From the NCBI GenBank assembly GCA_017852615.1, contig JAFMKX010000043.1, positions 1 to 8,473 on the forward strand: a DNA stretch of 8,473 nucleotides. The letters are read 5' to 3'. The position numbers and the translations under genes are program-made. The notes beneath the pieces are model-generated. The model had not been told where the DNA came from and did no database searches. It saw only the letters and a list, made by a program, of their open reading frames with translations. This DNA is from Pontimonas sp. Its GTDB lineage: Bacteria; Actinomycetota; Actinomycetes; Actinomycetales; Microbacteriaceae. Positions 1 to 6,165 of the stretch are shown one piece after another (the stretch's first letter is position 1; the number at the start of each line of letters is the position of its first letter).

Positions 1-1031
1 GTCAGGGCCCATTCCAGGACTCTCTTGTAGTTGGTGTCACTGGCTTTCTTGGAGGGCAATACCGCTAAAGGCCAATCATGGATTGCAGCATCGACTTCTT
101 CCATCTGCAAATTGGCACCCTTGACCACTCGGACCTTGATGGGTGCTCCGCCTGCTTTGGTGCGCTTGGCACCAAACGCCTGGACTTTCTTCATCGCATC
201 CAAAGCTTCGGGCAAATAGGCCTGCAGCACGATGCCCCCGGTGTAGTGCATCAAGCTCGGGTCACTCAAAACCTTGTGGAACACTTCCAACGTCATGTCG
301 AGATCTTTGAACTCTTCCATGTCCAAATTGAGGAAGGTGGGTGGGGTGGTGGCGGCCGCCTGTTGGTAAAGAGGCACCAGGCGCTTGACCACGCGCGTCA
401 CCGTTTCGTCATACGCCCACATCGAAAGCTGGCTCGAAATCGACGACACTTTGACCGAGACGTAATCCACATCGTCGCGAGCAATCAACCGGGAGACACC
501 CTCGAGACGCCTATCAGCCTCTTGATCTCCGAGCACTGCTTCGCCGAGGAGATTGATATTGAGCTGGTCGCCCTTACGCGTGAGGTGACGCAATGACTTG
601 GTGAGTTTTTTATCACTCGCGTCAATAATGAGGTGCCCAATGAGGGTCTTCAACGCCCAGCGCGCAATCGGGACGACAATGGTGGGAAATAGTGGTGCGA
701 AGAATCCACCGAGTTTGATCAGCAGGCGAAGAATGCCGGGTAGGAACGCGGGCACATCACCCGAGAGCTGACGGAAGTTTCGGGCAGCCACCGACAGGTC
801 TTCGGGGCGTGCCACTCGATCAACGAAACCTAGGGCAAAAGCGGGGCCCTGGGGGTCTTTGAGCACACCCGCAAGTCGTTCTGAGGAAGCATCGGGGCGA
901 CGATGCAAAACAGCCGCCCGGTCAAGCCATGAACGAACGAGCACCACTGCTTCATCGCCAAGACTCTGCGCAAAAGCGACACCCGAAAGGGGCTTCTTTG
1001 CTGTTCCTGCGGCGACTGTGACGACTGCCAT
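1..1031 (-). CDS. putA: Bifunctional proline dehydrogenase / glutamate-semialdehyde dehydrogenase PutA, N-terminal part (3' end outside window)
   Basis: The minus-strand frame stays open from an ATG at 1031 to the left edge (343 codons), so the C-terminus is missing. It matches the FAD-dependent proline dehydrogenase barrel of actinobacterial PutA: LNLDMEEF at residues 234-241, LQAYLP at 269-274 and VRVVKGAN around 300-307, followed by a segment ending in SDTNYKRVLEWAL. This domain oxidises proline to pyrroline-5-carboxylate; in PutA a following aldehyde dehydrogenase domain makes glutamate. That second domain would lie beyond the left edge, so bifunctionality is inferred from the N-terminal sequence type and its roughly 150-residue leader before the barrel. 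No Shine-Dalgarno precedes the ATG; a -10-like TACGCT lies 6 nt upstream, suggesting leaderless translation. It is divergent from the FAD oxidoreductase gene, with a 94-bp gap. A stand-alone proline dehydrogenase is the alternative, but those are usually near 300 residues and this frame is already longer. Confidence 0.9.
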   Translation of the reverse strand, partial: MAVVTVAAGTAKKPLSGVAFAQSLGDEAVVLVRSWLDRAAVLHRRPDASSERLAGVLKDPQGPAFALGFVDRVARPEDLSVAARNFRQLSGDVPAFLPGILRLLIKLGGFFAPLFPTIVVPIARWALKTLIGHLIIDASDKKLTKSLRHLTRKGDQLNINLLGEAVLGDQEADRRLEGVSRLIARDDVDYVSVKVSSISSQLSMWAYDETVTRVVKRLVPLYQQAAATTPPTFLNLDMEEFKDLDMTLEVFHKVLSDPSLMHYTGGIVLQAYLPEALDAMKKVQAFGAKRTKAGGAPIKVRVVKGANLQMEEVDAAIHDWPLAVLPSKKASDTNYKRVLEWAL

Positions 1032-1037
1032 GGTTAA

Positions 1038-1066
1038 AGCGTAGGGGGTATTTTTGCTGATGTCGC
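1038..1066 (-). promoter_or_regulatory. Candidate leaderless promoter of putA
   Basis: On the minus strand a -10-like TACGCT occupies 1043-1038, six bases before the ATG at 1031. A -35-like GCGACA (four of six matches to TTGACA) lies at 1066-1061 with a 17-bp spacer. Transcription would begin at or next to the start codon. A small inverted repeat, CGCGC-TG-GCGCG at 1064-1075, overlaps the -35 zone and could be an operator, but it is short. This is prediction from sequence only. Confidence 0.5.
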
Positions 1067-1111
1067 GCTGGCGCGTTCGGGAGTAGCGAAAGCACCACAG
1101 GGCGACGGCTT

Positions 1112-1117
1112 TAGACT
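1112..1117 (+). promoter_or_regulatory. Candidate -10 box (leaderless) of the FAD oxidoreductase gene
   Basis: TAGACT lies 8 nt before the ATG at 1126, placing the predicted transcript start within a base or two of the start codon. No purine-rich Shine-Dalgarno is present in the gap. I see no good -35 hexamer at the expected distance (1089-1094 is AAAGCA), so the call rests on the -10 and its position. Confidence 0.4.
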
Positions 1118-1125
1118 GCTGTTTC

Positions 1126-2703
1126 ATGGAAATACGCGATGCTGACGTGGTCATTGTTGGCGGGGGTCACAACGGGCTCACCGCCGCTGCTTACCTAGGG
1201 CAGGCCGGCCTATCGGTCGTGGTTCTCGAGCGCCTCGATGGCTTCGGGGGTGCTGCGGTGTCGGCCGAAACCTTTGATGGGGTGGAGGCACGACTCTCTC
1301 GGTATTCCTATTTGGTGAGTCTTCTTCCCCAGCGCATCATCGATGACCTCTCTCTTCCTATCTCCCTGGCAAAACGTCGTTATTCCTCTTTCACCCCCGT
1401 TCCGGGATCCAACCAGGGTCTCTTAATCGACAACCTCGACGACAACGCCACCAGGGAATCCTTTGAGGCTCTAGGTGCTGGCGAAGACTTCGCAGCATGG
1501 AACGACTTCTACGCGGATACGGCGACCCTGGCCCGCGCACTTTTTGATGGCGTCACCGACCCGTTGGTCACGAGATCTGAAGCGCGCGAACACGTTGCCT
1601 CCGCCAGTGGCAGCGACGAGATCTGGAATAGGTTCATCGAAGAACCCATCGGGCACGACATTGCTGATCGGTTCACCCACGACGTAGTGCGGGGCGTAGT
1701 GCTCACCGATGGTTTGATCGGAACTTTTGCGCCGAACATGGATTCTGAGTTAGAGGCCAATCGTTGTTTTCTCTACCACGTGATTGGTGGGGGCACCGGC
1801 GACTGGGATGTGCCCGTGGGCGGTATGGGTGCGGTGTCTGGAGCGCTCACCGAGGCAGCGCGCTTAGCAGGAGCACAGCTCGTCGCCAGCGCGGAAGTCC
1901 TCGAAATCACCCAGAACAACACCGTTCGCTACGAAAAAGATGGCGTCGAACACAGCATTACCGCCCGGTATGTTCTCGCCAACTCTTCCCCACGAGAACT
2001 CGCCCGGCTTACAGGCGGGCACTCGATTTCCATCCCCGGCGAGGGCGCACAGGTAAAGGTCAATATGGTGCTCTCTCGCTTACCTAAGCTTCTAGATCCG
2101 CAGGTAACACCGGAACAAGCGTTTGGCGGAACCTTCCACATCAACGAAACCTGGAGCCAATTAGATAAGGCCTACACCAGCGCTGACGCCGGCTCCATCC
2201 CCTCACCACTGCCGTGTGAGATTTATTGCCACTCTCTGACTGATCCCAGCATTCTGGGCGAAGAACTTCAGCAATCGGGTGCTCACACTCTCACGGTGTT
2301 TGGACTTCACACCCCCCACCGTCTCACCGAAAAATACGACCCCGATGAGTTGCGGGCCCTGTTGGAAGCCGAAGTGCTCGCTTCGCTCAATTCAGTACTT
2401 GCTGAACCCATTGAGGATTTGTTACTGCGCGATGCCCACGGCAAGCCCTGCATTGAGACCAAAACCACTCACGACCTGGAAGAAGCCTTGCGCTTACCCG
2501 GGGGAAATATTTTCCATGGTCCACTGTCGTGGCCCTTCGCCGAAGACACTGACGATCTTTCTACCCCTGCTCAAAGATGGGGCGTGGATTCTGGAATCGG
2601 GCGGATTGTGCTGTGTGGTTCAGGAGCCCGCAGAGGGGGCGCCGTGAGCGGCATTGCAGGTCACAATGCCGCCATGGCGGTCCTAGAAATGGAAGCGCAG
2701 TAG
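1126..2703 (+). CDS. FAD/NAD(P)-dependent oxidoreductase, PYROXD2 / phytoene-desaturase-like (COG1233 type)
   Basis: This 525-residue protein opens with a Rossmann dinucleotide-binding motif, VVIVGGGHNGLTAAAYL (glycines 12, 14 and 17), closing with the acidic residue E35 of VVVLER that binds the adenosine ribose. The GHNGL variant is typical of the PYROXD2 branch of the carotenoid-desaturase-like flavoproteins. Near the C-terminus, CGSGARRGGAVSGIAGHNAA (about 497-516) matches the second FAD-contacting segment of the family. Length is normal and there is no signal peptide or membrane helix, so a soluble flavoprotein is expected. The substrate cannot be read from sequence: no carotenoid genes (crtB, crtE, crtY) are in the window, so a phytoene desaturase role is not supported. 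The start is the first in-frame ATG and needs no shift. It converges on the DUF4190-like gene, with 14 bases between the two stop codons. Confidence 0.85.
   Translation: MEIRDADVVIVGGGHNGLTAAAYLGQAGLSVVVLERLDGFGGAAVSAETFDGVEARLSRYSYLVSLLPQRIIDDLSLPISLAKRRYSSFTPVPGSNQGLLIDNLDDNATRESFEALGAGEDFAAWNDFYADTATLARALFDGVTDPLVTRSEAREHVASASGSDEIWNRFIEEPIGHDIADRFTHDVVRGVVLTDGLIGTFAPNMDSELEANRCFLYHVIGGGTGDWDVPVGGMGAVSGALTEAARLAGAQLVASAEVLEITQNNTVRYEKDGVEHSITARYVLANSSPRELARLTGGHSISIPGEGAQVKVNMVLSRLPKLLDPQVTPEQAFGGTFHINETWSQLDKAYTSADAGSIPSPLPCEIYCHSLTDPSILGEELQQSGAHTLTVFGLHTPHRLTEKYDPDELRALLEAEVLASLNSVLAEPIEDLLLRDAHGKPCIETKTTHDLEEALRLPGGNIFHGPLSWPFAEDTDDLSTPAQRWGVDSGIGRIVLCGSGARRGGAVSGIAGHNAAMAVLEMEAQ
2648..2672. 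repeat. Strong inverted repeat at the 3' end of the FAD oxidoreductase gene
   Basis: GCGGCATTG (2648-2656) and CAATGCCGC (2664-2672) are perfect 9-bp complementary arms with a 7-nt loop, 31 bases before the stop codon's end. There is no T-run after it, so it is not a classical intrinsic terminator. It lies in the codons for the conserved SGIAGHNAA motif, so it may be coincidental. It could still fold in either the sense mRNA or read-through RNA from the convergent gene. Confidence 0.5.
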
Positions 2704-2717
2704 CGCTCGCAATCCTC

Positions 2718-3080
2718 TTAGCTGCGCAGTCCTGGGCGGCCCATGTCTTCAAAACCGCGGAAGCCTTCAAAGCCACCGAAATCCTGCAAGGTGGTAGCCA
2801 CGACAAGAATCCAGCCAATGACGGCCAGGACACCCAAGACAATCAACACTGAGCTCACGGCGACGGCAACTTTGGCGGGAACATTGTTTTCTCCGGCCTT
2901 GTTGGACCAGATCCACGCAATGATTCCCAACACCAAGGCAGGAATCTGGGTGAAAAAGGCAAGGACTAGCGCGACGATACCCATGGTTTGACCGGGATAT
3001 TCGTTCGTGGCGCTCAGAGCGGGAACTTCTGCTTTCGCCACAGGCGCTTTCGCTGTTACTTCTTTGGCTTCACTAGCCAT
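2718..3080 (-). CDS. Small two-helix membrane protein, DUF4190-like
   Basis: The protein is 120 residues. An Ala/Lys/Glu-rich cytosolic N-terminus (1-30) is followed by helix 1 (about 35-58), a short polar loop with SNKAGENN (59-66), and helix 2 (about 70-96). The tail is a Phe/Gly-rich stretch, FGGFEGFRGFED at 101-112. The two-hairpin layout with GIVALVLAFF and LGIIAW resembles DUF4190 proteins of actinobacteria, whose function is unknown. The start at 3080 is preferred over an upstream in-frame ATG at 3098 because AAGGAG (plus-strand 3087-3092) sits 6 nt before it; the upstream ATG overlaps the region just 5' of that site. It is divergent from pfkA and tail-to-tail with the FAD oxidoreductase. 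No glycolytic or redox role is implied by the sequence. Confidence 0.75.
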   Translation of the reverse strand: MASEAKEVTAKAPVAKAEVPALSATNEYPGQTMGIVALVLAFFTQIPALVLGIIAWIWSNKAGENNVPAKVAVAVSSVLIVLGVLAVIGWILVVATTLQDFGGFEGFRGFEDMGRPGLRS

Positions 3081-3086
3081 GGGATT

Positions 3087-3092
3087 CTCCTT
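3087..3092 (-). promoter_or_regulatory. Ribosome binding site deciding the DUF4190-like start
   Basis: AAGGAG on the minus strand, 6 nt upstream of the ATG at 3080. It is a strong Shine-Dalgarno and supports the shorter 120-residue product rather than a start at 3098. Confidence 0.8.
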
Positions 3093-3105
3093 ATGCACTC
3101 ACCTA

Positions 3106-3121
3106 CGTAACGTCTGTTACG
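3106..3121. repeat. Inverted repeat CGTAAC-N4-GTTACG, candidate operator
   Basis: Perfect 6-bp arms around GTCT lie in the leader region of the DUF4190-like gene, downstream of its predicted promoter. A related half-site, GTAACG, occurs at 3170-3175. It could bind a dimeric repressor or fold in the RNA leader; the regulator is unknown. Confidence 0.45.
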
Positions 3122-3130
3122 CCCATCACG

Positions 3131-3147
3131 TTAGGTGCCCAACCTAA
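3131..3147. repeat. Inverted repeat TTAGGT-N5-ACCTAA
   Basis: This second perfect 6-bp inverted repeat (spacer GCCCA) in the same intergenic region begins 9 bases after the first one ends. The two differ in sequence, so they would not be sites for the same protein. Both could also be hairpins in the leader of the minus-strand transcript. Confidence 0.4.
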
Positions 3148-3155
3148 GAAATTCC

Positions 3156-3205
3156 TTGGTTAATTCTATGTAACGACCGCTGAGATGGTGAAAATCCTTA
3201 ACCAA
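3156..3205. repeat. Spaced inverted repeat TTGGTTAA ... TTAACCAA
   Basis: Eight-base arms at 3156-3163 and 3198-3205 are perfect inverted complements separated by 34 bases, flanking the centre of the DUF4190/pfkA divergent region. The spacing suits two half-sites on similar faces of DNA rather than a simple hairpin. Function is not known. Confidence 0.4.
3163..3192 (-). promoter_or_regulatory. Candidate promoter of the DUF4190-like gene
   Basis: On the minus strand a -10 TAGAAT (3168-3163, five of six matches to TATAAT) lies 18 bp from a -35-like TTCACC (3192-3187). The transcript would start near 3156 and carry a leader of roughly 75 nt containing the inverted repeats at 3131-3147 and 3106-3121. 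I see no equally good promoter for pfkA on the plus strand. Confidence 0.45.
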
Positions 3206-3225
3206 AGCACGGCAGGATAGTAAGT

Positions 3226-4248
3226 ATGAAAATTGGCATTCTCACCAGCGGTGGCGACGCCCCCGGACTCAATGCTGTCATTCGTGCCGCAGTGCTGAAA
3301 GGCACTCGCGTTCACGGCCACGAATTTGTCGGTTTTGTGGGTGGATACAAAGGCTTATGCGAAGCCACGATGATGCCGTTGACCCGACATGAGGTCAAGG
3401 GAATCTCCAAAGAGGGTGGCACCATTCTGGGCACCTCTCGCACCAATCCTTTCGACTTTGGCGGGGCGGAACGGGTTCGAGAAGTGCTCGACGAGCACAA
3501 GATCGATGCCATCATCGCCATTGGTGGCGAGGGCAGCTTGGCAGCGGCGAAGGAACTCACCGATGCCGGACTGCCCATCGTGGGAGTTCCCAAAACAGTG
3601 GATAACGATCTCAACGGAACAGACTTTACGTTCGGTTTTGACACCGCCATCAGTATTGCCACCGAAGCGATGGACCGCCTTCGCACCACAGGAGACTCGC
3701 ACTCCCGCTGCATGGTTGCGGAGGTCATGGGTCGACACGTCGGTTGGATTGCTTTGCATTCTGGGATGGCAGCAGGAGCCCACGCGATTTTGATTCCCGA
3801 GCGCAAAACCAGCATGGAAGAACTCACCCGCTGGGTCCGATCTGCCTACGACCGCGGTCGAGCTCCCCTTGTCGTGGTGGCAGAAGGTTTCGCGCTCGAC
3901 ACCATGGATGACCCGCATTCCGAACGTGGTCTCGATGCTTTCGGGCGACCACGCCTGGGAGGAATTGGTGATCTGCTCGCTCCCATGATTGAAGAGGCCA
4001 CCGGTATTGAGACTCGCGCCACCACCCTGGGTCACATTCAACGAGGGGGAACACCCAGCGCTTTTGACCGAGTATTGGCCACTCGCTTTGGCATGAGTGT
4101 CATCAATATGGTCAATGACAAAGAATGGGGACACATGGTGGCATTGCGGGGAACAGAGATTGTTCGCACCGACTTTGTCGACGCTCTGGGAGCTCTGAAG
4201 ACTGTGCCCGAAGACCGCTATGAAGCGGCGGCGATGCTCTTTGGCTAA
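3226..4248 (+). CDS. pfkA: 6-phosphofructokinase, actinobacterial PfkA type
   Basis: This 340-residue enzyme phosphorylates fructose 6-phosphate to fructose 1,6-bisphosphate, the committed step of glycolysis, in the cytosol. Motifs in order are SGGDAPGLNA (8-17, phosphoryl-donor loop), GTSRTNPF (69-76), IGGEGS (99-104), PKTVDND (122-128, including catalytic Asp126), MGR (168-170, substrate binding), PERK near 195 and LGHIQRGGTPSAFDR near 265-279. Length is normal for the short bacterial family. The position equivalent to E. coli residue 104 is Gly103 (ATP-type), while the position equivalent to residue 124 is Lys123 (PPi-type). This mixed combination is known from Streptomyces ATP-dependent enzymes, so ATP is the likely but unproven donor. 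A weak AGGA lies 8 nt before the ATG. The 3' end overlaps the next gene, implying co-transcription. Confidence 0.95.
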   Translation: MKIGILTSGGDAPGLNAVIRAAVLKGTRVHGHEFVGFVGGYKGLCEATMMPLTRHEVKGISKEGGTILGTSRTNPFDFGGAERVREVLDEHKIDAIIAIGGEGSLAAAKELTDAGLPIVGVPKTVDNDLNGTDFTFGFDTAISIATEAMDRLRTTGDSHSRCMVAEVMGRHVGWIALHSGMAAGAHAILIPERKTSMEELTRWVRSAYDRGRAPLVVVAEGFALDTMDDPHSERGLDAFGRPRLGGIGDLLAPMIEEATGIETRATTLGHIQRGGTPSAFDRVLATRFGMSVINMVNDKEWGHMVALRGTEIVRTDFVDALGALKTVPEDRYEAAAMLFG

Positions 4249-5245
4249 CCACACTCGCGGTTGGTGGATTTCCGAGGACGGTAGCGATTCTCTGAGTGCT
4301 TCCTTCCGCGAGAACATTGAGCCGGCTGAACTGGGAGTGGGCACGGTCACTATCGATGTTGACTACTCAGCGCTCAATTACAAGGACGCTTTGGCGCTCG
4401 GTGGTTCCCGTGGTGTTGTGCGCACCACGCCCCTGATCCCCGGGATTGATGCTGCGGGAATCATTCGAGAAAGTTCTGACCCACGCTTTACTGTGGGCGA
4501 GAAGGTGGTTCTCACCGGCTGGGGTTATGGGGAATCGCGCCATGGAGGTCTCGCTGAGACCTTGGTGGCGGATTCACAACACTTAATGAAAATTCCAGGC
4601 GCACTCTCGAGCTATCAGGCGGCCTGTTTCGGAACGGCTGGTTTTACCGCCGCACTGGCGATTTCCGCCCTGGAAAAAAGTGGGGTGGTAGCCACCGGCG
4701 GACTACCGATCGCTGTCACCGGTGCCGCGGGAGCAGTGGGGTCCTGGAGTGTGGCCTTGCTGGCACGTCGCGGTTATCGAGTCAGCGCCATTACCGGGCG
4801 TCCGCACGAAGCGGAATACCTACGATCTTTGGGCGCCCATGACGTTCTCTCTCGGCACGAGATGATGGATTTGGGCAAGCGGCCACTGGGCAGCGAAACA
4901 TTCGGCGGCGTCATCGACGTAGCAGGCGGAGAGCTCCTTGCGGCATTGCTCTCGATGCTTGCCAGTAACGGCGTGGCCGTTGCGTGCGGACTAGCCGGCG
5001 GGTCTTCGTTGCCCACGACCGTCCTGCCATTTATTTTGCGAGGCATCTCTTTGATCGGTATTAATTCGGTGACCAAGGACACAGAAGTGCGCGAGCGAGC
5101 GTGGTCTGACTTGGCCGAATTAGCCAGTGGTCTACCTCTGGAGACCATGGCGACCACGATTGAGCTGGGCAGTGCGCTCTCGTATGCCCCCACAGTGCTC
5201 GAGGGAGCCACCCGAGGGCGCGTCGTCGTCGATGTGCGCGCCTAG
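4220..5245 (+). CDS. acuI: NADPH-dependent YhdH/AcuI-family oxidoreductase (acrylyl-CoA reductase-like)
   Basis: This zinc-free medium-chain dehydrogenase closely resembles E. coli YhdH/AcuI along its whole length. Landmarks are LNYKDAL (52-58), IPGIDAAG (73-80), LTGWGYGESRHGGLAE (98-113), GTAGFTA (138-144) and the nucleotide-binding TGAAGAVG (167-174), followed by ITGR, where the Arg favours NADPH. Characterised AcuI enzymes reduce acrylyl-CoA to propionyl-CoA, relieving acrylate toxicity; the same substrate here is inference from family. The ATG at 4220 overlaps pfkA by 29 bases and gives 341 residues. A TTG at 4241 would give 334 residues, an 8-base overlap and an N-terminus closer to the 324-residue E. 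coli protein. Neither start has a good Shine-Dalgarno, so the first seven residues are uncertain. It is probably translated from the pfkA transcript. Its stop lies 4 bases from that of the convergent DUF3618 gene. Confidence 0.88.
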   Translation: MKRRRCSLANHTRGWWISEDGSDSLSASFRENIEPAELGVGTVTIDVDYSALNYKDALALGGSRGVVRTTPLIPGIDAAGIIRESSDPRFTVGEKVVLTGWGYGESRHGGLAETLVADSQHLMKIPGALSSYQAACFGTAGFTAALAISALEKSGVVATGGLPIAVTGAAGAVGSWSVALLARRGYRVSAITGRPHEAEYLRSLGAHDVLSRHEMMDLGKRPLGSETFGGVIDVAGGELLAALLSMLASNGVAVACGLAGGSSLPTTVLPFILRGISLIGINSVTKDTEVRERAWSDLAELASGLPLETMATTIELGSALSYAPTVLEGATRGRVVVDVRA

Positions 5246-5249
5246 GTCC

Positions 5250-5477
5250 TTAGTCGTCGTCGCTGAGGGCCCACAGAACTGAAGCCACCACACCGACCAC
5301 GGCGATAGCTCCACCCACCAGCCAGGCCACGGGGTTTCGATCATAAGAGCTCGATACCCAGGCAATACCGGACTTGGTCAGTTCAGCGGGACTGAGTCGA
5401 TGTTCAATCTCATCTAGGGTCGCGCCCAAGTCATTACGAGTGTCTTGCACGTAGTCCTGAACCTGCTTCTTGCCCAT
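5250..5477 (-). CDS. DUF3618-like single-pass membrane protein
   Basis: This 75-residue protein is the last gene of a three-gene operon. Residues 8-30 (YVQDTRNDLGATLDEIEHRLSP in part) match the DUF3618 pattern of an amphipathic helix with R-x-x-L-x-x-T-L-x-x-I-E-x-R-L-x-P. A single membrane helix follows at about 50-71, and the protein ends in three aspartates. The expected topology is a cytosolic N-terminal helix anchored in the membrane by its C-terminus. The ATG immediately follows the TAG of the upstream gene (TAGATG), and GGTGAG, six bases before the ATG, lies inside that gene's end, so translational coupling is likely. No biochemical function is established for the family. Confidence 0.78.
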   Translation of the reverse strand: MGKKQVQDYVQDTRNDLGATLDEIEHRLSPAELTKSGIAWVSSSYDRNPVAWLVGGAIAVVGVVASVLWALSDDD

Positions 5478-5885
5478 CTACTTCTCACCCCTCACCACGC
5501 GAATATCCTCACGAATACTCTCGACGGTTTCATGAGGAACAGGAGTCTTGGCCCCGGACATCACCTTGGCTCCAATACCGGCAAAAATCAGTGCCGCCAG
5601 CAACACAACGCCTGCAGCGATTAACGTGGCAGCCCACAACGGCAAGACCAGTGACAGGGCAAAAACTGCCGAAAAGACCAGCATCAGTAGTGCGAGAAGC
5701 ACTAACGAAAGACTGATGACAAACAGTCCCACGCCAATGCCCGTTGCCTTGAGTTTTGCGACCAATTCAGCTTTGAGCAGTTCCAGCTCAGCGCGAATCA
5801 GAGCAACAATCAGGTGCGGGACATCCGTTATCAACGACAAGAACGATTTGTCCCGCGCTTTGGCTCGGGCGGTCTTTTCAGCCAC
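5478..5885 (-). CDS. Holin-superfamily-III-like (Phage_holin_3_6 / Actinobacterial Holin-X) membrane protein
   Basis: This 135-residue protein has a basic N-terminus (1-13) and an amphipathic helix with LIRAELELLKAEL (29-41), then two membrane segments of about 50-80 and 83-106, and a charged cytosolic tail ending in IREDIRVVRGEK. This order is the hallmark of the PF07332 family, which also includes E. coli YqjE. Despite the family name there is no phage context here, so a lysis function is unlikely. The start is GTG at 5885, with AGGAA five bases upstream overlapping the TAG of the YtxH-like gene. It is flanked at 8 and 0 bases by its operon partners. Assignment is by topology and motif recognition; biochemical role unknown. 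Confidence 0.8.
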   Translation of the reverse strand: MAEKTARAKARDKSFLSLITDVPHLIVALIRAELELLKAELVAKLKATGIGVGLFVISLSLVLLALLMLVFSAVFALSLVLPLWAATLIAAGVVLLAALIFAGIGAKVMSGAKTPVPHETVESIREDIRVVRGEK

Positions 5886-5890
5886 GGGTA

Positions 5891-5895
5891 TTCCT
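5891..5895 (-). promoter_or_regulatory. Ribosome binding site of the holin-like gene, overlapping the upstream stop
   Basis: AGGAA on the minus strand lies 5 nt before the GTG at 5885. It shares bases with the TAG stop (5896-5894) of the YtxH-like gene. The arrangement suggests termination-reinitiation coupling and supports the GTG start. Confidence 0.6.
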
Positions 5896-6148
5896 AGGCG
5901 CCGTCAGAACCGCGGGCGTTGCGAACGCTCGCGGTGACTTTCTGAGCCGCTTGTGCTGCTTTGTCCGCTAGGTCAGGGGCCTTGTCTTTCACAAAGTCCT
6001 CAACGTTGTGAACACCCTTTTGAACACGGGGGTCTTGCCAGACCTTCTCCGCGCCAGCTCTGATTTGTTCGTATCTCTCGCGTCCCGCCCTGGTGCCCAA
6101 CACGTAGCCCAGCGCTAGACCGACAACAAAGAGAATTTTGCCCTTCAT
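5894..6148 (-). CDS. YtxH-domain-like small membrane-anchored protein
   Basis: The protein is 84 residues. An N-terminal membrane helix (about 4-18, KILFVVGLALGYVLG) is followed by GTRAGRERYEQI (18-29), the signature seen in actinobacterial YtxH-like proteins, and a long Ala/Lys/Asp-rich amphipathic helix (about 40-77). Expected topology is an N-terminal anchor with a cytosolic helical tail. The frame is open further upstream to 6451, but the start at 6148 is chosen because GGAGG sits 5 nt before it and the longer version would read antisense-like nonsense through the M13 gene's 3' end. It is the first gene of the three-gene membrane operon. YtxH of Bacillus is a general-stress protein; stress induction here is inference. 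Confidence 0.78.
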   Translation of the reverse strand: MKGKILFVVGLALGYVLGTRAGRERYEQIRAGAEKVWQDPRVQKGVHNVEDFVKDKAPDLADKAAQAAQKVTASVRNARGSDGA

Positions 6149-6153
6149 GGAAG

Positions 6154-6158
6154 CCTCC
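6154..6158 (-). promoter_or_regulatory. Ribosome binding site deciding the YtxH-like start
   Basis: GGAGG on the minus strand, 5 nt before the ATG at 6148. It is a strong Shine-Dalgarno, and it selects the 84-residue product over upstream in-frame starts. Confidence 0.8.
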
Positions 6159-6165
6159 GATATGT

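Noticed and set aside
78..596. Plus-strand open frame of 172 codons at the left end
   Set aside because: It is antisense to a continuous, clearly recognisable proline dehydrogenase frame, and its product is rich in His/Arg with no family resemblance.
1126..2703. Carotenoid biosynthesis cluster with phytoene desaturase
   Set aside because: The protein carries the PYROXD2-type GHNGL motif and no other carotenoid gene lies nearby.
3355..4350. Minus-strand open frame of 331 codons opposite pfkA
   Set aside because: It mirrors the codon structure of pfkA, crosses into the next gene, has no ribosome site and no recognisable domain.
5220..5262. GTCGTCGTCG direct repeat near the convergent stops
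   Set aside because: It arises from Val-Val-Val and Asp-Asp-Asp codons on opposite strands at two gene ends; simple triplet coincidence.
5478..5885. Holin-family match as a sign of prophage
   Set aside because: No other phage genes, attachment repeats or composition change are present; family PF07332 is common in ordinary bacterial chromosomes.
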